Positions 1-11,089 of a stretch of 64,000 bases of DNA are shown piece by piece. A program made the position numbers and the translations under genes. How positions within the stretch are numbered: position 1 is the first letter of the stretch; every line of letters starts with the position of its first letter. Source of the DNA: Russula earlei (taxonomy: Eukaryota > Basidiomycota > Agaricomycetes > Russulales > Russulaceae); the NCBI GenBank assembly GCA_025769875.1, contig JAGFNK010000276.1, forward strand, positions 1 to 64,000, read 5' to 3'. Under the pieces are notes generated by a model. That model was not told where the DNA came from, searched no databases, and saw nothing but the letters and a program-made list of their open reading frames with translations.

Positions 1-241
1 GCATACACTTGTCCAAGTGTGTCAAAGATGGCGATTTATCGTGTTTGTATCGCCACGTCGCCTCAACCTGCGAATCGAGTACACAGGAAAAAGTCCCACC
101 TCTGAGTTACTGGACGTCTGGCCAGTCTTGCCGGTGGCGATACGTCCCACGACATTTTCATCCTCGAAATCATATCTCGCCTCCTGCTTGGGAAACATAG
201 CTGCTTTCCTCGAGTCGGAGCACCACCATCGCATATGTTTA
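1..241 (+). pseudogene. F-box/LRR-like gene copy 1, 5' part (cut by window edge and by a transposon)
   Basis: The reading frame starting at base 2 encodes the stretch just after the F-box (HTLVQVCQRW, then SPRRLNLRIEYTGK), matching F-box copies 2-4 in this window almost word for word. The F-box itself lies outside the window to the left. The frame runs to the codon TTA at 239-241, where a DNA transposon starts. Removing 242-2930 rejoins the frame exactly to the 3' part at 2931, so the split is a clean insertion. F-box proteins of this kind are substrate adaptors of SCF ubiquitin ligases; the substrate is unknown. Confidence 0.85.
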
Positions 242-329
242 TTGTCGTTTTCAGATAACGTGACGCGCCGGAAATTTCCGAAAAGAAAAGGGTCGGTAGA
301 AAGAACTTGATGTATCTTGCCGAATTCTA
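242..329 (+). repeat. left terminal inverted repeat of the TA-type transposon
   Basis: Pairs with the reverse complement of 2841-2928. Weaker similarity continues inward for several dozen bases (shared GCAAAAAATC and GAACCGGAAT). Confidence 0.9.
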
Positions 330-501
330 AGCAAAAAATCATAAATCATAGCCCATTCGAACCGGAATAAAATGTACTTTCTAAATATTCTGTTCCGAGA
401 ACAGATACATTGAATTTCGGACATGCCCATGTCGGGTAGGCACGGTCACAGTTGTGGGAATGATGTAGGCATCTAGCACTTTGTTACCTTCTTCCTCTCT
501 G

Positions 502-1668
502 ATGGCAAGAAGCCTTTTGGAAAAGGTCTCCCTCGAAGTGCAGCGAATTGTGGTTCGAATGTGGGCTCGCGATGAAGACGACTCGCGATCAGACTTCACA
601 TACCATTCGCCCACCGTGGCACCATCTCCTCCACATCGCCCACTCCTGCTCCCGTCATCCCTGCTGCCCCTTTCGCCATCTCTGCCATGCAAGCCGTCGC
701 CCCCGCACCTTCAGTCCTGCCTGTCCCCGTCCCTGCTTCGCCCACGATTGTCACAGCCGCTGCCTCACCCCTGCGCTCACACACCATCGCATGCAATTCA
801 GTCGCCACCGCCCCACACTCATCCGCATCCGTCGCCACCACCTCAGTTCCCAATATCATCAGCAGCCTCCGTCTTAGCCTTGCCCGCCATCGTCAAAACA
901 GCACCGCCCGCTGCCGCCTCAGTAGTCTCATCGCCAGCCGTCTCCGTTGTTGCTGTACACGCCCCATCCACCGTAACATCCGTATTGCCAGCCAGTTTTG
1001 CTATCTTAGTTTCCACCACCGTCGTCTCAACCGCCACCGCTGCCTGCTCCATCCCGTCTCACATGGCCTCACCTTCACCTGCCTCAGTCGTCTCCTCACC
1101 AGTTCTCACGCCGCCCACAATGCCAGCTGCCTCCTCTGACCCATCAGCCATCAGTTCAGCCCAGTCCGCCGTATCGCTAGCATCGCCAGCCGCCGCCGTC
1201 TCTGCCCTGTCCGCTGCCTCAGCCTGGCCCGCCGTATCACTTCAATCGCCAGGTGCCACCACTGCCCCAACGTCTCCTGTCGCCGCCCCAGCTCTAGTGT
1301 TATCTGCCGCCGTCGCCTCAGCTCAGTCCGGCGCCCTCTTGGTTTCATCCTCAATCTCAGTCGATGTCACGCCTAGCGCCAAAGTTTCAGTCACGCACGT
1401 CACCAGCAACGACGCACTGCCGTCGCCTCACGCCACCAGCATCGCCCAAGAAATTCAAGAAGGCCTCGAACCCAAGCTCAGCAACGCCGCCCCGCAGAAA
1501 GATCAACAGCCGCCATCACGACGTCGCCACAGGAGAAGCCGTCGACGCAAGCACCACATCGCACCACGCCTCCCCTTCCATCGCATCCCCGCCCAAACGT
1601 ACGCCCTCACCCCGCATGCTGCCATCACCTGCAGTGGCGAAGACCTTGTCACCGTGGCCGCAGGATGA
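502..1668 (+). CDS. Ser/Pro/Ala-rich low-complexity ORF inside the transposon
   Basis: An open frame of 388 codons starts at the ATG at 502. The first ~35 residues are ordinary (MARSLLEKVSLEVQRI, then an acidic DEDD patch). The rest is dominated by Ser, Pro, Ala and Val, ending in a basic cluster (RRRHRRSRRRK) and a short tail. Overlapping frames on both strands are also open because the DNA is compositionally skewed, so the long ORF alone does not prove coding. No family is recognised. It may be element cargo, a captured host fragment or a by-product of base composition. Confidence 0.3.
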   Translation: MARSLLEKVSLEVQRIVVRMWARDEDDSRSDFTYHSPTVAPSPPHRPLLLPSSLLPLSPSLPCKPSPPHLQSCLSPSLLRPRLSQPLPHPCAHTPSHAIQSPPPHTHPHPSPPPQFPISSAASVLALPAIVKTAPPAAASVVSSPAVSVVAVHAPSTVTSVLPASFAILVSTTVVSTATAACSIPSHMASPSPASVVSSPVLTPPTMPAASSDPSAISSAQSAVSLASPAAAVSALSAASAWPAVSLQSPGATTAPTSPVAAPALVLSAAVASAQSGALLVSSSISVDVTPSAKVSVTHVTSNDALPSPHATSIAQEIQEGLEPKLSNAAPQKDQQPPSRRRHRRSRRRKHHIAPRLPFHRIPAQTYALTPHAAITCSGEDLVTVAAG

Positions 1669-2840
1669 TTACCAGAGACCCTTCACATCTTGTGTTCGGT
1701 TTTTGAACGCTGACCCCACACACTCTAGCTCAACGACTACGGCAAGCGTTTGCAAGGCGAACCACGCTGTCCGCCCCGTCTTGTCTCGTCTCCCACTTGC
1801 GCACTATCGTCCACACATCCCACCGCCACCTGCTATGGAGAAGACCTTGACGCCACGGCCGGAAGACGTCAGCGCGACAGTCACACAAGCCGGGCTCGCC
1901 GCTTGCCTCCGCAACAACAACAGCAGCAGCAAAAACAACGGCAATGGCAACAACTTGGACGACACCAGCAGCACCACGTCGCGACGACACATTTGACACG
2001 CCGCAACCACGCCACGCCCCCTCCTGCTTCGCCACACACACCGCGCCCGCATTCCAGGACACAACGACACCAGCACCACTGCACACAACGACTCAGACGA
2101 CACATTCGACATGACGCACACACCGCAAGCACGCCCCCGCCCCATCCTGCCTTGCTGCAATGCCCACCCCCTTTGCGATGACGAGACCACGCGCGCGCAA
2201 GGTCGAAGACTTGCTCAAGACGCTTTGACCGAGGATGGTCAAATTTTCAAGCCACCGGGAGGTGTAAGGTAGGCAATCGGTTGGCTACGGAATCACGCGT
2301 GCCAAATGCCTTTCATGCAGTCTTGCCACATCTCGTTTAGTCTCTTACTGATGTCACTACACATGTTTCCCTATTTCCTCTCTCCTCCCTCCTGTATATA
2401 AACTGTTTAGTTACTCTCTGGAATAGAAGAATCCCATACATGTCTCGTCCCATGTCTCCCATTTTCGCCTCTTCCCACTTCTCTTCCAGAATCTTGACGA
2501 TTCCTTTTAGTATAAATACCTAGCATGAAAAATGCCATCTGAGTGTATTGTGTCCTCTCCTAATCTGACTGCCTGCGTCTCGAAAGCCCTCTTTGGATGG
2601 ACCCTCGACCCATTTCCTCGGAGTTGCGCCCAGTGGTTCTTGTTTCGACTCATCTTGGTCCCCTGGTCAATGCTCACTTCCTTGGTCCAATTGTTTCGCT
2701 CTTACTTACTCACCCGCGCGTCCCTGGACACACCACACCGCATGCTAATTTTGACATCTCCGACATTTTTATTTTTCATTCTCGGTACCCTCCATTTAGA
2801 AGCTAGTTTTCATTCCGGTTCCAATAGGCGATTTTTTGCG

Positions 2841-2928
2841 TAGAATTCGGCGAGATACATCAAGTTCTTTCTACCAACCCTTTTCTTTTCGGAAATTTCC
2901 GGCACGTCACGTTATCTGAAAACGACAA
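2841..2928 (-). repeat. right terminal inverted repeat of the TA-type transposon
   Basis: Reverse complement of 242-329 with three substitutions; the outer end CGACAA abuts the TA duplication at 2929-2930. Confidence 0.9.
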
Positions 2929-2930
2929 TA

Positions 2931-3980
2931 ATTGACCTGCCCCGCATTCCGACTTCACATTTGGAAAGATTGGCAGCAGGGATGGCGAAACCATTCCCGA
3001 AACTTACATTTTTGCGTATGTTTGTGGAAGAAAATACGATGGCGTCCCTTCCGGATTCGTTCTTAGGCGGCGGATCAGCCCCACTTCTGGAACAACTCGC
3101 GTTGAAAAATTGTGCGTTTCCAGGAATCCCGAAGTTTCTTTTGTCTGCCAATCACCTCGTCGGCTTTTCCCTTCGGAACATTCCCGATTCCGGTTACTTT
3201 TCGCCCCAGGCGTTGGTCACCGCTCTGTCGGTCATGTCTAGACTTGTAATCCTTCGCGTTGATTTCCAATCCCCTCGATATCCGTCAAGTAGACCTCGAC
3301 CTCCGCTCACACGCACTGTCCTCCCTGCTCTCACCGATCTTCTGTTTCAAGGCGTTCACGAGTACTTGGAGGACTTACTGGCCCAAATCGAAGCTCCACT
3401 TCTCAACACACTCTATATAACATTCTTCATGGACCTAGACTTTGTCGTCCCACAACTGCATCAGTTGATCAGTCGCACAGAATGGTTCAAGACATGCGAC
3501 AGAGCATTTGTGTGCATTGCCCATCCTTTAGTCCGGTTTTCAATTTTCAGAGGAACAAATTGGTCTCCGGAGCTCTCCTTGGACTTCAGCTGTAGAGAGT
3601 TGGATTATCAGCTTTCATCGCTGGCCCAGGTCTTCAACTCATCCTTGCTCCTCCTCTCCACTTTGGCAGAGCTCGACATTGAGGATGATGTTCTTCCACA
3701 TTCACAAACACACTGGAAAGGTGATATGGATCCCGCTCAATGGCTGGAACTTCTGGACCCGTTCATCGCTGTGAAGGTTCTGCGCCTATCCGATCAAGTT
3801 GGCCCACATGTCTGCCAAGCCCTGGAAGAGCTCGCCGAAGAAAGAGTGACAGAAGTGTTACCCGCGCTACAGAAGATTTTCTTGAGGGACCGGCCATTGA
3901 AACCTGTTCCGAAATATATTGAGCGATTCGTTGCCGCGCGACGACTCTCTGGTCACCCTGTGGTCGTCTACCCTTGGTGA
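2931..3980 (+). pseudogene. F-box/LRR-like gene copy 1, 3' part
   Basis: The frame continues from the 5' part directly after the TA duplication (IDLPRIPTSHLERLAAGM) to a TGA at 3978-3980. It encodes the leucine-rich C-terminal half shared by the four copies here, with conserved landmarks IPDSGY, GVHEYLEDLLAQIEAP, QVGPHVCQALEELAEE and a C-terminal SGHPVVVYPW. The 3' flank (around 4010-4130) resembles the flanks of copies 2-4, so the duplication unit included non-coding DNA. The fragment has no further stops and could still be transcribed, but it lacks the F-box. Confidence 0.85.
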
Positions 3981-4857
3981 AGCTGGGGAAATCACGAGAA
4001 AATATTCTAGCACCCGTTCAGGATCGATGAGTTCTTCATGCCTTTAACATCTGGTGTCATCTACCTTCTGTGCGATTCTCATTATTTGACTTGGGGCCTA
4101 GTTACCGTACCATTACTCAAAGCATGAATGTCCTGCAGAATCACACTCACACACGACGCAGCACACGCAACGGCCCAGGAGGAATTTTGCAAAAAGGAGG
4201 AGGATAGGGATAGGAAACCGCCTTCCGTGGGCTTTTTTCCTGCTCTCGGCATTGAAGGCGCCACTCCGTTCTGCCTCCCTCTTGCACGCACCGTTTCGAA
4301 CACTGCTATAACGCTCTCTCCATCCATCACCAACCCTTTCGGCGCCTGCGTCTGAGCGCTACTCGTTCCGCGCACCGTATCCTTCGTCCTTCACACGGTG
4401 CCGACATTCGATCTTCCTCGCACGCGACAAATCTTCACTATCTCTTACATCTCTGAACACGTCCCGTTTCCGAAATGTATCTACAAAGATCTTACCTCGC
4501 GCGGCTGATCGCTAGTCGCATTTAATGAAGCTCCTAGTGAAATCTCCCCTCCAACTGCCCTTCATTCGGGTTTTCATGCCACCTTTGTTGTTCAGATGGT
4601 CGGTGAGTGCAACGCCCTAGCTTATGAACGAAGGAAAAACACAAAGGTTTGACCACATGTCTGTAGTAGTAGAGCATCGAGGTTGCTAGAAAGAGGTTGT
4701 CACCGCAATCCTCCACTTCCAGCTGAATATACAGAGCATGTTACACACGCCTCCTCTCCATGGTCAAGCTCGAAGTACTTCGATGCATGCTATTATCTCA
4801 ATACACTGATGCCTACCATTTGATTCAAGAGATGTCGGGGCCCCATCAACGTCTACG
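3981..4857. other. intergenic, F-box 3' flank then peptidase 3' flank
   Basis: About 3990-4130 matches the 3' flanks of the other F-box copies (GGATCGATGAG and TACCGTACCATTACTCA-type stretches). No supported gene in the rest. Confidence 0.6.
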
Positions 4858-6783
4858 TCATGTACCAGAGAGCTGGTCGCCTGACATGATCTGCGTGAAC
4901 ATTTGCAGCGCTGCTGCCCCCCGGGAAACGCCCCGCCATAAGTACGCGGGAACTTCATGCCCTGCGCCGAAGACGCGTAGGTACGAGAACGTGCCCGCGT
5001 TCTTGTACAGACCGGCGGGCGCGCCATTGACCGTAAAGTTCGCGAAGCTCTGCTTGGCGAACAGCGACGAGAACTGCGTCTGCAGTGAATCGACCTGCGC
5101 ATACAGCCGATGGGGTTAGCGCGAGAGGCAAGACGAGGGGTCAGAGGAGGCGGAGAACCCGCGTACCATGGCCTCGACGCCCATATAGTTGACGATGTAA
5201 TCTGCATCACCGTCGTAGATCACCGTGCGGACGCCAGCGTTGATGACCGTTTCGAGGTCCGGTCGTGCAGAGCGCATCAAATCGCCAGTCGCCGCGAAAT
5301 TATCGTACACTCCTTGGTTGGTTTCCTGCCACGTAGCCTCCGCGCCGATCTTGCGCGCCAGAGTCGGGTCGGTAAGATAGGGGTCAAGGGAAGGTGGGTA
5401 TGGGTCAGGGTTCGCCACAGGCACGTAATATACGTCCCACCCTCCTGAAAGTGGTGACAGGATCTCTCTGTCGCAGTACTCCTGTGCGCCCGAGCAGTCC
5501 AGGTCGGTTCCCTCATCATTACAGGCGGTTATCTGCATCGTGATGAATGAATGCATGTAGACTTGATTCGACTAGGGAGAAAGAACCGACCTGATCCTTG
5601 CAACCACCCTGCAGGACCCAGGCCCTCTCGGCAGATGCGATAACCGGCGGGTCTACCAAAGGGTGATATGGATTCGACTGGGCATACTCTATGTAGCCAG
5701 GGTATTGCGAAACGGGATCCTAATAGATTTCTTAGCAACGCGTTGGCCAGTGAGGCATGCCTGAGCATCGTACTGTGATACCATTGCCAATCCCGAGCAC
5801 CTTTAGGTTGATGGGCACACCAGTAACTGTTTCGGATTTTATCGCAGCATTCTGCTTCAAGAAATATCTGCGAGAGCTCATAGTTGACGATGGGAAAGTG
5901 GTCACGTCGTGAGACGCACGCAGCAAACGTAGGTCCGTAGTGGCCTCCGTATGACTCGGTCCAGATTCCAAATTCTCGAGAGGCGTACTTTCCAAATCGG
6001 GAATCCGCAAACCAGATTTGTAGGAACTGCCATACGTCTGCAGCTGCTAGCAAGAGGTGTCGGTGGTTGCGGTTCCGTACGAGAAGCCAACGCCGACGGG
6101 CTGGTCGATGAATAACCTGGACTACTATTCAGGTATCGCAGAAGAAGCAATGAATGACAGAGACATACACGTTCGCATCGTTATTCCAAGACGTCGGGTT
6201 CAGATCAACTCGGGTGCTCTGGTTATTGATGCGGCAGGGACCAAGCTCCTGGAATAAACCAATCATGCTGGAACTTCCTGGCTAATTTAGATTTCTGAGC
6301 ATCATGGCAGAACCGAGAACCAATCAGTATTACTCACGCCGCCATTAAACCATGTTATGAGGGGTGCGGTATCAGGATTGTTACGTGCGGCAAAGAACCA
6401 GAACCTGTCAGTGTGCTGTTCATGAGAACGTCACTTCGAGCTCATGGTGTGCAACACAAACCAGATGCTCTTATCTTCGGCCAAATCACCATATCCGGAT
6501 GCCTGATAGACCCCTGGTGTAGTCTCTACCAAAAACAATCAATACGAGGGCGGATGCCTCGCAAACAAAAAAAGCGCCCACCACAAATGCCAGAATTTTC
6601 CACGACACGAAGATCACCCGGGGTTGGAGAATCACCGATCGAGACGGTCATTTTAATGTTCTTGGACGCTTTCGCATTGGGGGAGGGAACACCACCGACA
6701 ACGCCTTCCACACTCGGTATTTGTCCGCCGTTGATCAGCGCGGGGAGGGCAAACATCGCGATGAGCGCAGAATGGACAAGCAT
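4858..6783 (-). CDS. secreted serine carboxypeptidase, peptidase family S10 (one apparent frameshift)
   Basis: Releases C-terminal residues from peptides by a Ser-Asp-His mechanism. Nine exons are inferred: 6582-6783, 6462-6525, 6338-6404, 6169-6281, 5920-6116, 5774-5867, 5591-5719, 5167-5532 and 4858-5094, giving about 489 residues, a normal S10 length. The N-terminus [17 protein letters not shown] is a signal peptide. Hallmarks seen are NGGPGSSS (oxyanion region), [17 protein letters not shown], the nucleophile in [11 protein letters not shown], the Asp in [10 protein letters not shown] and the His in [10 protein letters not shown]. In exon 5 the frame slips by one base between [10 protein letters not shown] and LAAADVWQF (about 6051-6058), with no room for an intron. 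Without that slip the protein is complete, so a sequence error and a recent mutation are both possible. Confidence 0.85.
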
Positions 6784-8550
6784 GTCTGACGAGGAGCCGA
6801 GAGATCGCCATTCGATACCTTTATATTGAAAGCAAATGGGACCTGGTCCAGCTGCGTTGGGAATAGGACAATGTCGTCCTCGTGTGGGGCGCATGTCTCT
6901 TCCTTATACGCATCTTAGGAAGACGACACCACAGGGGACAGTGGTACTGCGCGCAATTCACCGGAGACGCGCGAAAAAGCGAATTGGGGTGCCTATCCAG
7001 CAAAAGTGCACCGCGCTCCCTATGCCATACGGAATGCGATCCAACAGAAGGGGGAGGGCGCGCTGCTCAACGACGAAAAAACAGAACCTCATCTTTGGGA
7101 CTGTGCATGGGCCTGCGGGTTATCAGGTAATCCCTACAACCTGGAGCGAGGGGCCTAGCCTCTGTCATGTCAACTGTCAAACCGTGACAGAGTGGTGTTG
7201 TAGTGTTGGTGGTGGAGGCCCGCCCGGTGGCGCCTACATTCACGTGACGTCAAGTACTTAGGCTCAGTCCGGTCCGGAAATCCAACCCACCCATGACACT
7301 CCTGCCAACCTCATGAATAAATGATTTCGAGTGCTGCAGTATGAACAGAGTGGTCATTTGAACACGACCAGGCACCGCAAACCCGCGGACCTGCGGAATT
7401 GTCCGCAACACTGGCAGATGGTGGACCTGCACACCAGACTCGGATCCTCCCAATCCTACCAGTGCTCGGGACTGCAATACATAAGGCCAACAAGTGCTCC
7501 ATCCCCATCCCTGTCGACCAACCAGTTCCTGTTGGACCATGCGAACATCACGCAATACGAAGAACTCGTTATCTTTGATGCTGCTCAGTTTTTGGGTGGC
7601 GAGATGCGGTATATCCGGGAGTCCTCTTTACACCTGTAATCGGGCGCCCCTTTCGTCTTACTCCCTGTGCCCATGTTGTGAGCTTTCATCTTATCTGATC
7701 GCCCGGTAATGAATTGCGCGTCATTCACACATAACCGACAATGCTACGGTGGTCCGACTCAGCCATAGTAACACTGATTGCCGTATTTTGTCGGCAGAAC
7801 CCCAGCCAAGCTTCGTGACATACTGTCCTACAATTCCAATGAACCTTGGAGCCTTGCAACGTGAATTAGGTGTATGTCTGCCCTACTTATCGAGTCGCCG
7901 AGCAATCCCGAGTTGCTTGTGTCGTGCGCAGCATGTAAATCGAAGTGGCCAACTGAATGAATTCTACTGCCCACGTGGCAAGGTATCCCTGACTGCGCGT
8001 TTAACGCGCTGGCGGGAACCTCAAATTGAACTGGTGGTAGCAGTCGTATTCGTCCAAGTAAGACGGTGACAACACAAATAAGGCTACTCCCTGTACAATT
8101 GAACGTATGCTCACCTCAGTACGAGACAGAGGTGACTAGGATGGACCAAATATGCAGAGTTTGGGTCGTTTATGCGAGGGTCAGGAGTGTACTATCGAGC
8201 CCTGCCGTCCCAGGCTATCTAGGTGATTTGAGGTTCGTAGGGATGGTGATATAGGGGGGAAAAAGCGAAAGCCAAACAAGGTGCAACGTCAGTCAGTCCC
8301 TTCTAGTGGCATGCATGTGAGATTCATGAGAACATCCAAAAAATGTAAGGGCTTACCAGGGTCAAGCAGAGCGCACGCCTGATGTATCTCATGAACGACG
8401 GTCGTCGACGCGCCTCCTCCCCCTGTGGTGAACATTGCTTTGAAAACAAAAATCCGCGCGCGGCTGCTGTCTAGAGCGATCGTGGGAACCCACGAGAACA
8501 GAAGAGAACGTGTTTCGATGGCTGTGAGATCAGTAAAAATTTAATAAGAA
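6784..8550. other. intergenic, no supported gene
   Basis: Upstream region of the S10 peptidase. Short open frames on both strands show no recognisable domain, signal peptide or splice-linked continuation. Confidence 0.5.
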
Positions 8551-8775
8551 TGTTGGACGTGCAGCCACTAAGTGCCGCGCGAACGGACAATCCGGACCGT
8601 CCGTGTGAATAATTCGAATTGTTTTTTTCTACTGACCTCAGTCTATGAGGGAAAAAAATTCCTTTACACTTGCTTTAAAGCTAATAGTGTACATAGTTAT
8701 AATTCTATAGGTTGGATAACTAACCAATACAGTCTTTTATACACAAGACTGAGTTATAATCCTACAGCTCCATCA
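8551..8775 (+). mobile_element. solo LTR related to the LTRs of the 44605-51809 element
   Basis: Begins TGTTGGACGTGCAGCC and ends CTCCATCA, parallel to the 246-bp LTRs at 44605 and 51564 but shorter (225 bp) and diverged. It is flanked by a perfect 5-bp duplication AAGAA (8546-8550 and 8776-8780), and no internal region remains. This fits LTR-LTR recombination of an older insertion. Confidence 0.9.
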
Positions 8776-9141
8776 AAGAATACATTGATTTCAGTGCAGG
8801 CCCCTGCTGGTGCGCGAGGCGGATCACCGCGGGTCCGTCTTGTTCGCACAGTTAACGGTTGCGAATCCTTGACATAAGGATGTGTATCGCGGCGGTATTG
8901 CTTCCACGTTGGGCGCTTCTCGTCTTCTTTCCTAATGACCTGATACCATATAACAGCATGGCAAAACGACATCATATTCATTACGATTTACGCAAAGTCC
9001 GGGCCAGGCAGAAAGGCGTGAAAACAGCGTTATCTCTCTATCGCAGATACCCTCAACACGACGTGTCATTGGAAGCCCTAAAGTCGTAAAGCGAAGGCTC
9101 GACTGTGTATCATCGGCCATTTCGGTTTGTCACAGGTCGAA
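8776..9141. other. short intergenic region downstream of FTR1
   Basis: Presumed 3' flank of the iron permease gene; no supported feature. Confidence 0.5.
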
Positions 9142-10649
9142 TCATCTTGGAAGTTCGGATATTTGGTCGCCCGGGCCTTCTGGCGCGGGCACCTTCTCAT
9201 GAACGACGTCCGCGTCCGCTGCCTGGCGAAGGCGTCTTGCCTTACCGGCTGCGCTCTCGAATCCGAATACTCGTAGGCGGCCCTCGCGCCACTTGAAGAC
9301 CACCAGAGTCGCAATGACGGCTATCCAGTAGAATACGTAGGAAAGCACGGTGCCAACTATATGGAAAGGGCATGGGGAAGGATGAAGGCAGAGATCAAAG
9401 AGGAAAGGCATACTCGTTGCACTGTTTGTCCATCCCGTGATTGCACCGAAGATTAACCAGCCATTTCCATCTAAATAGTTGTCGGCGTTGCAGCAGTCGA
9501 GGTGCCAGACGTTGCCATGCACATCGAACGAGCCAGGACCATCTCCTCTTGCGTCGTCGGCATCTATGCCGAGACTCCATGGGGTATCAGATGCCAGCAT
9601 GGCAATACGAAGCGAGTGAGAAGACACACAGGTGGTTGTATGCATTCTTCTCGTAGGATTGATGGCTTTGCTGAAGAGTCCGGCACCGATGAGCAGGAGA
9701 AAGTTGGTCATCACGACAAGGAAAACCGAAAGTGCTGGACAGAGCCAGATAATCAGAAACTAAACCAGGGCCGGCACCGGAACTGATACTTACTAGAACG
9801 GCTGGCGAATGTGTAGATAATGAAGCCACAGCTGAGACCACAAATAATACCGGCAATGGCGGCGATTGGAATAGATTTCGCCGACTGGCCGAGGGAAACA
9901 CCTCCAACGAAGACGACCGCTTCCAGTCCCTCGCGCAGGACAATGACAAAGGGAAGCGTGAAAAGGGCCCACTTTCCCGTTCTGGCTGTGCCGGTTCTAT
10001 CTACCAACGCCGCATCAACACACGCAGGAGAGTAAGTATGAATCCTACTCTGTTCTTCGAAAGATTGCTGAAGCTTGATGCGCCATTTAGTCTTCGCGCC
10101 ATCCAGCTTGAGCATGGTGATACCCATTACAAAGATTAAGATTGAGGCAATAAGCCGGAACGTGCCTGTATCCTGGTATTATGGAAATATCCGATTGAGA
10201 TTTTGAGAAGAGATCACCTTCCCACAGTTCTTCGGATTTTTGGTAGAGGTTGGACGCCTTGGTGAACCAAATGGCAACGAACGTGGCACCGATCGCGGCT
10301 GCAATGATAAAGCCGACCAGAGAGCCAAGAAAGATCTAAGGTGTCGTGTCAGGGACACGCAGTGTGTGGCGTTTAGAGAGGAGCATCCCTGGAAGCGCAT
10401 CTTGCGAATGAGACTTCGGTTCTGCTGCTGGACCACATTCTCGTCGCTGAAGCGCTCTCGTGACGAGATTTCGATACCATCTTTTTTGCTGTTTTCCTCA
10501 TGGGATGTACTCTGCCGCTCCACGTTGTGGGGGCCCAGATGTACGATCTGTTCCACGAGGCCGAGGAGAATGGCGACAATCATCGCGGCTTCGAGGCTCT
10601 CACGGAAGACAATGAAGAATATAGGGATGGAAAAGAGGGTACCGGCCAT
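9142..10649 (-). CDS. FTR1: high-affinity iron permease, Ftr1 family (one frameshift and one irregular splice donor)
   Basis: Plasma-membrane permease that imports Fe(III) delivered by the ferroxidase Fet3. Seven exons are inferred: 10389-10649, 10218-10335, 10049-10165, 9794-10000, 9630-9734, 9414-9574 and 9142-9356, about 394 residues. Both REXLE iron motifs are present (RESLEAAMIV near the N-terminus and LREGLEAVVFVGG mid-protein), with several hydrophobic helices, the conserved DGPGS and GNVWHLDCC stretches, and a last helix VLSYVFYWIAVIATLV. Oddities: the first intron begins GG instead of GT (CAG/GGATGC), and exon 5 needs a one-base frame change between GLFSKAI and YEKNAYNHL (about 9655-9666). 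It lies head-to-head with FET3, as is usual for this pair in fungi. Confidence 0.9.
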
Positions 10650-10779
10650 GATGGGGAGAAGAAAGAGGGCAGGCCGTGCCTGGGGGATACATCCTGAAGA
10701 GGGGAATATAAGGGGGAGAGCAAGCGGGACGTTGAGCGTTTCAGTCGGCAGGGCCGATGTTTCGGGGGGGTTACTTTAT

Positions 10780-10788
10780 TTATCAGAT
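10780..10788 (-). promoter_or_regulatory. iron-GATA site 1 (ATCTGATAA on minus strand)
   Basis: TTATCAGAT on the plus strand, about 130 bp upstream of the FTR1 start. Confidence 0.65.
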
Positions 10789-11031
10789 TAGATTATTTTT
10801 CCCATCCGCGTTTCCTCCTTACAAGTACCGATGAATGAAAAAAAAAATTAGGGGCGGCTGTAACGCGCGTGTTGCCTCTCTCTGCCTTTACCTAACTCGG
10901 TTGATGAGCGGAACCGCGGAGACTTTGGCCGACATTCTGCTCGGCTCTCGGGGATGCCCACCTCCAACTTGCTTTTGTGTAGTGGAGCGGGATAGACAAG
11001 ATGGGGACAGGATCTGACAGGCCCTGTCGTA

Positions 11032-11040
11032 ATCTGATAA
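11032..11040 (+). promoter_or_regulatory. iron-GATA site 2 (ATCTGATAA)
   Basis: Exact 9-mer about 255 bp upstream of the FET3 start. Confidence 0.65.
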
Positions 11041-11080
11041 GCGGCGTTGATGGGAACCAATTAGGAACAAATACAATGTA

Positions 11081-11089
11081 TTATCAGAT
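11081..11089 (-). promoter_or_regulatory. iron-GATA site 3 (ATCTGATAA on minus strand)
   Basis: TTATCAGAT on the plus strand, 40 bp from site 2 in opposite orientation, about 205 bp from the FET3 start. An overlapping AGATAA extends the site. Confidence 0.65.

Larger units (their letters stand above)
242..2928. mobile_element. DNA transposon with 88-bp TIRs and TA target duplication, carrying a low-complexity ORF
   Basis: The two ends are near-perfect inverted copies (3 mismatches in 88 bp) starting TTGTCGTTTTCAG. The dinucleotide TA flanks the element at 240-241 and 2929-2930, and excising the element plus one TA restores the F-box reading frame. A TA duplication fits the Tc1/mariner/IS630 group, but no transposase with a DDE/D core is visible in any frame, so it looks non-autonomous. 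The interior (about 600-2200) is strongly C-rich and G-poor on the plus strand. TATA-like sequences sit near the right end (around 2396 and 2510). Superfamily assignment is inferred from the target duplication only. Confidence 0.85.

Noticed and set aside
240..2930. PiggyBac assignment for the left transposon
   Set aside because: A TTAA duplication would be needed; only TA is duplicated although the restored target reads TTTAA.
7331..7709. Overlapping plus-strand ORFs of about 70-100 codons
   Set aside because: No start context, splice continuation, domain or repeat support.
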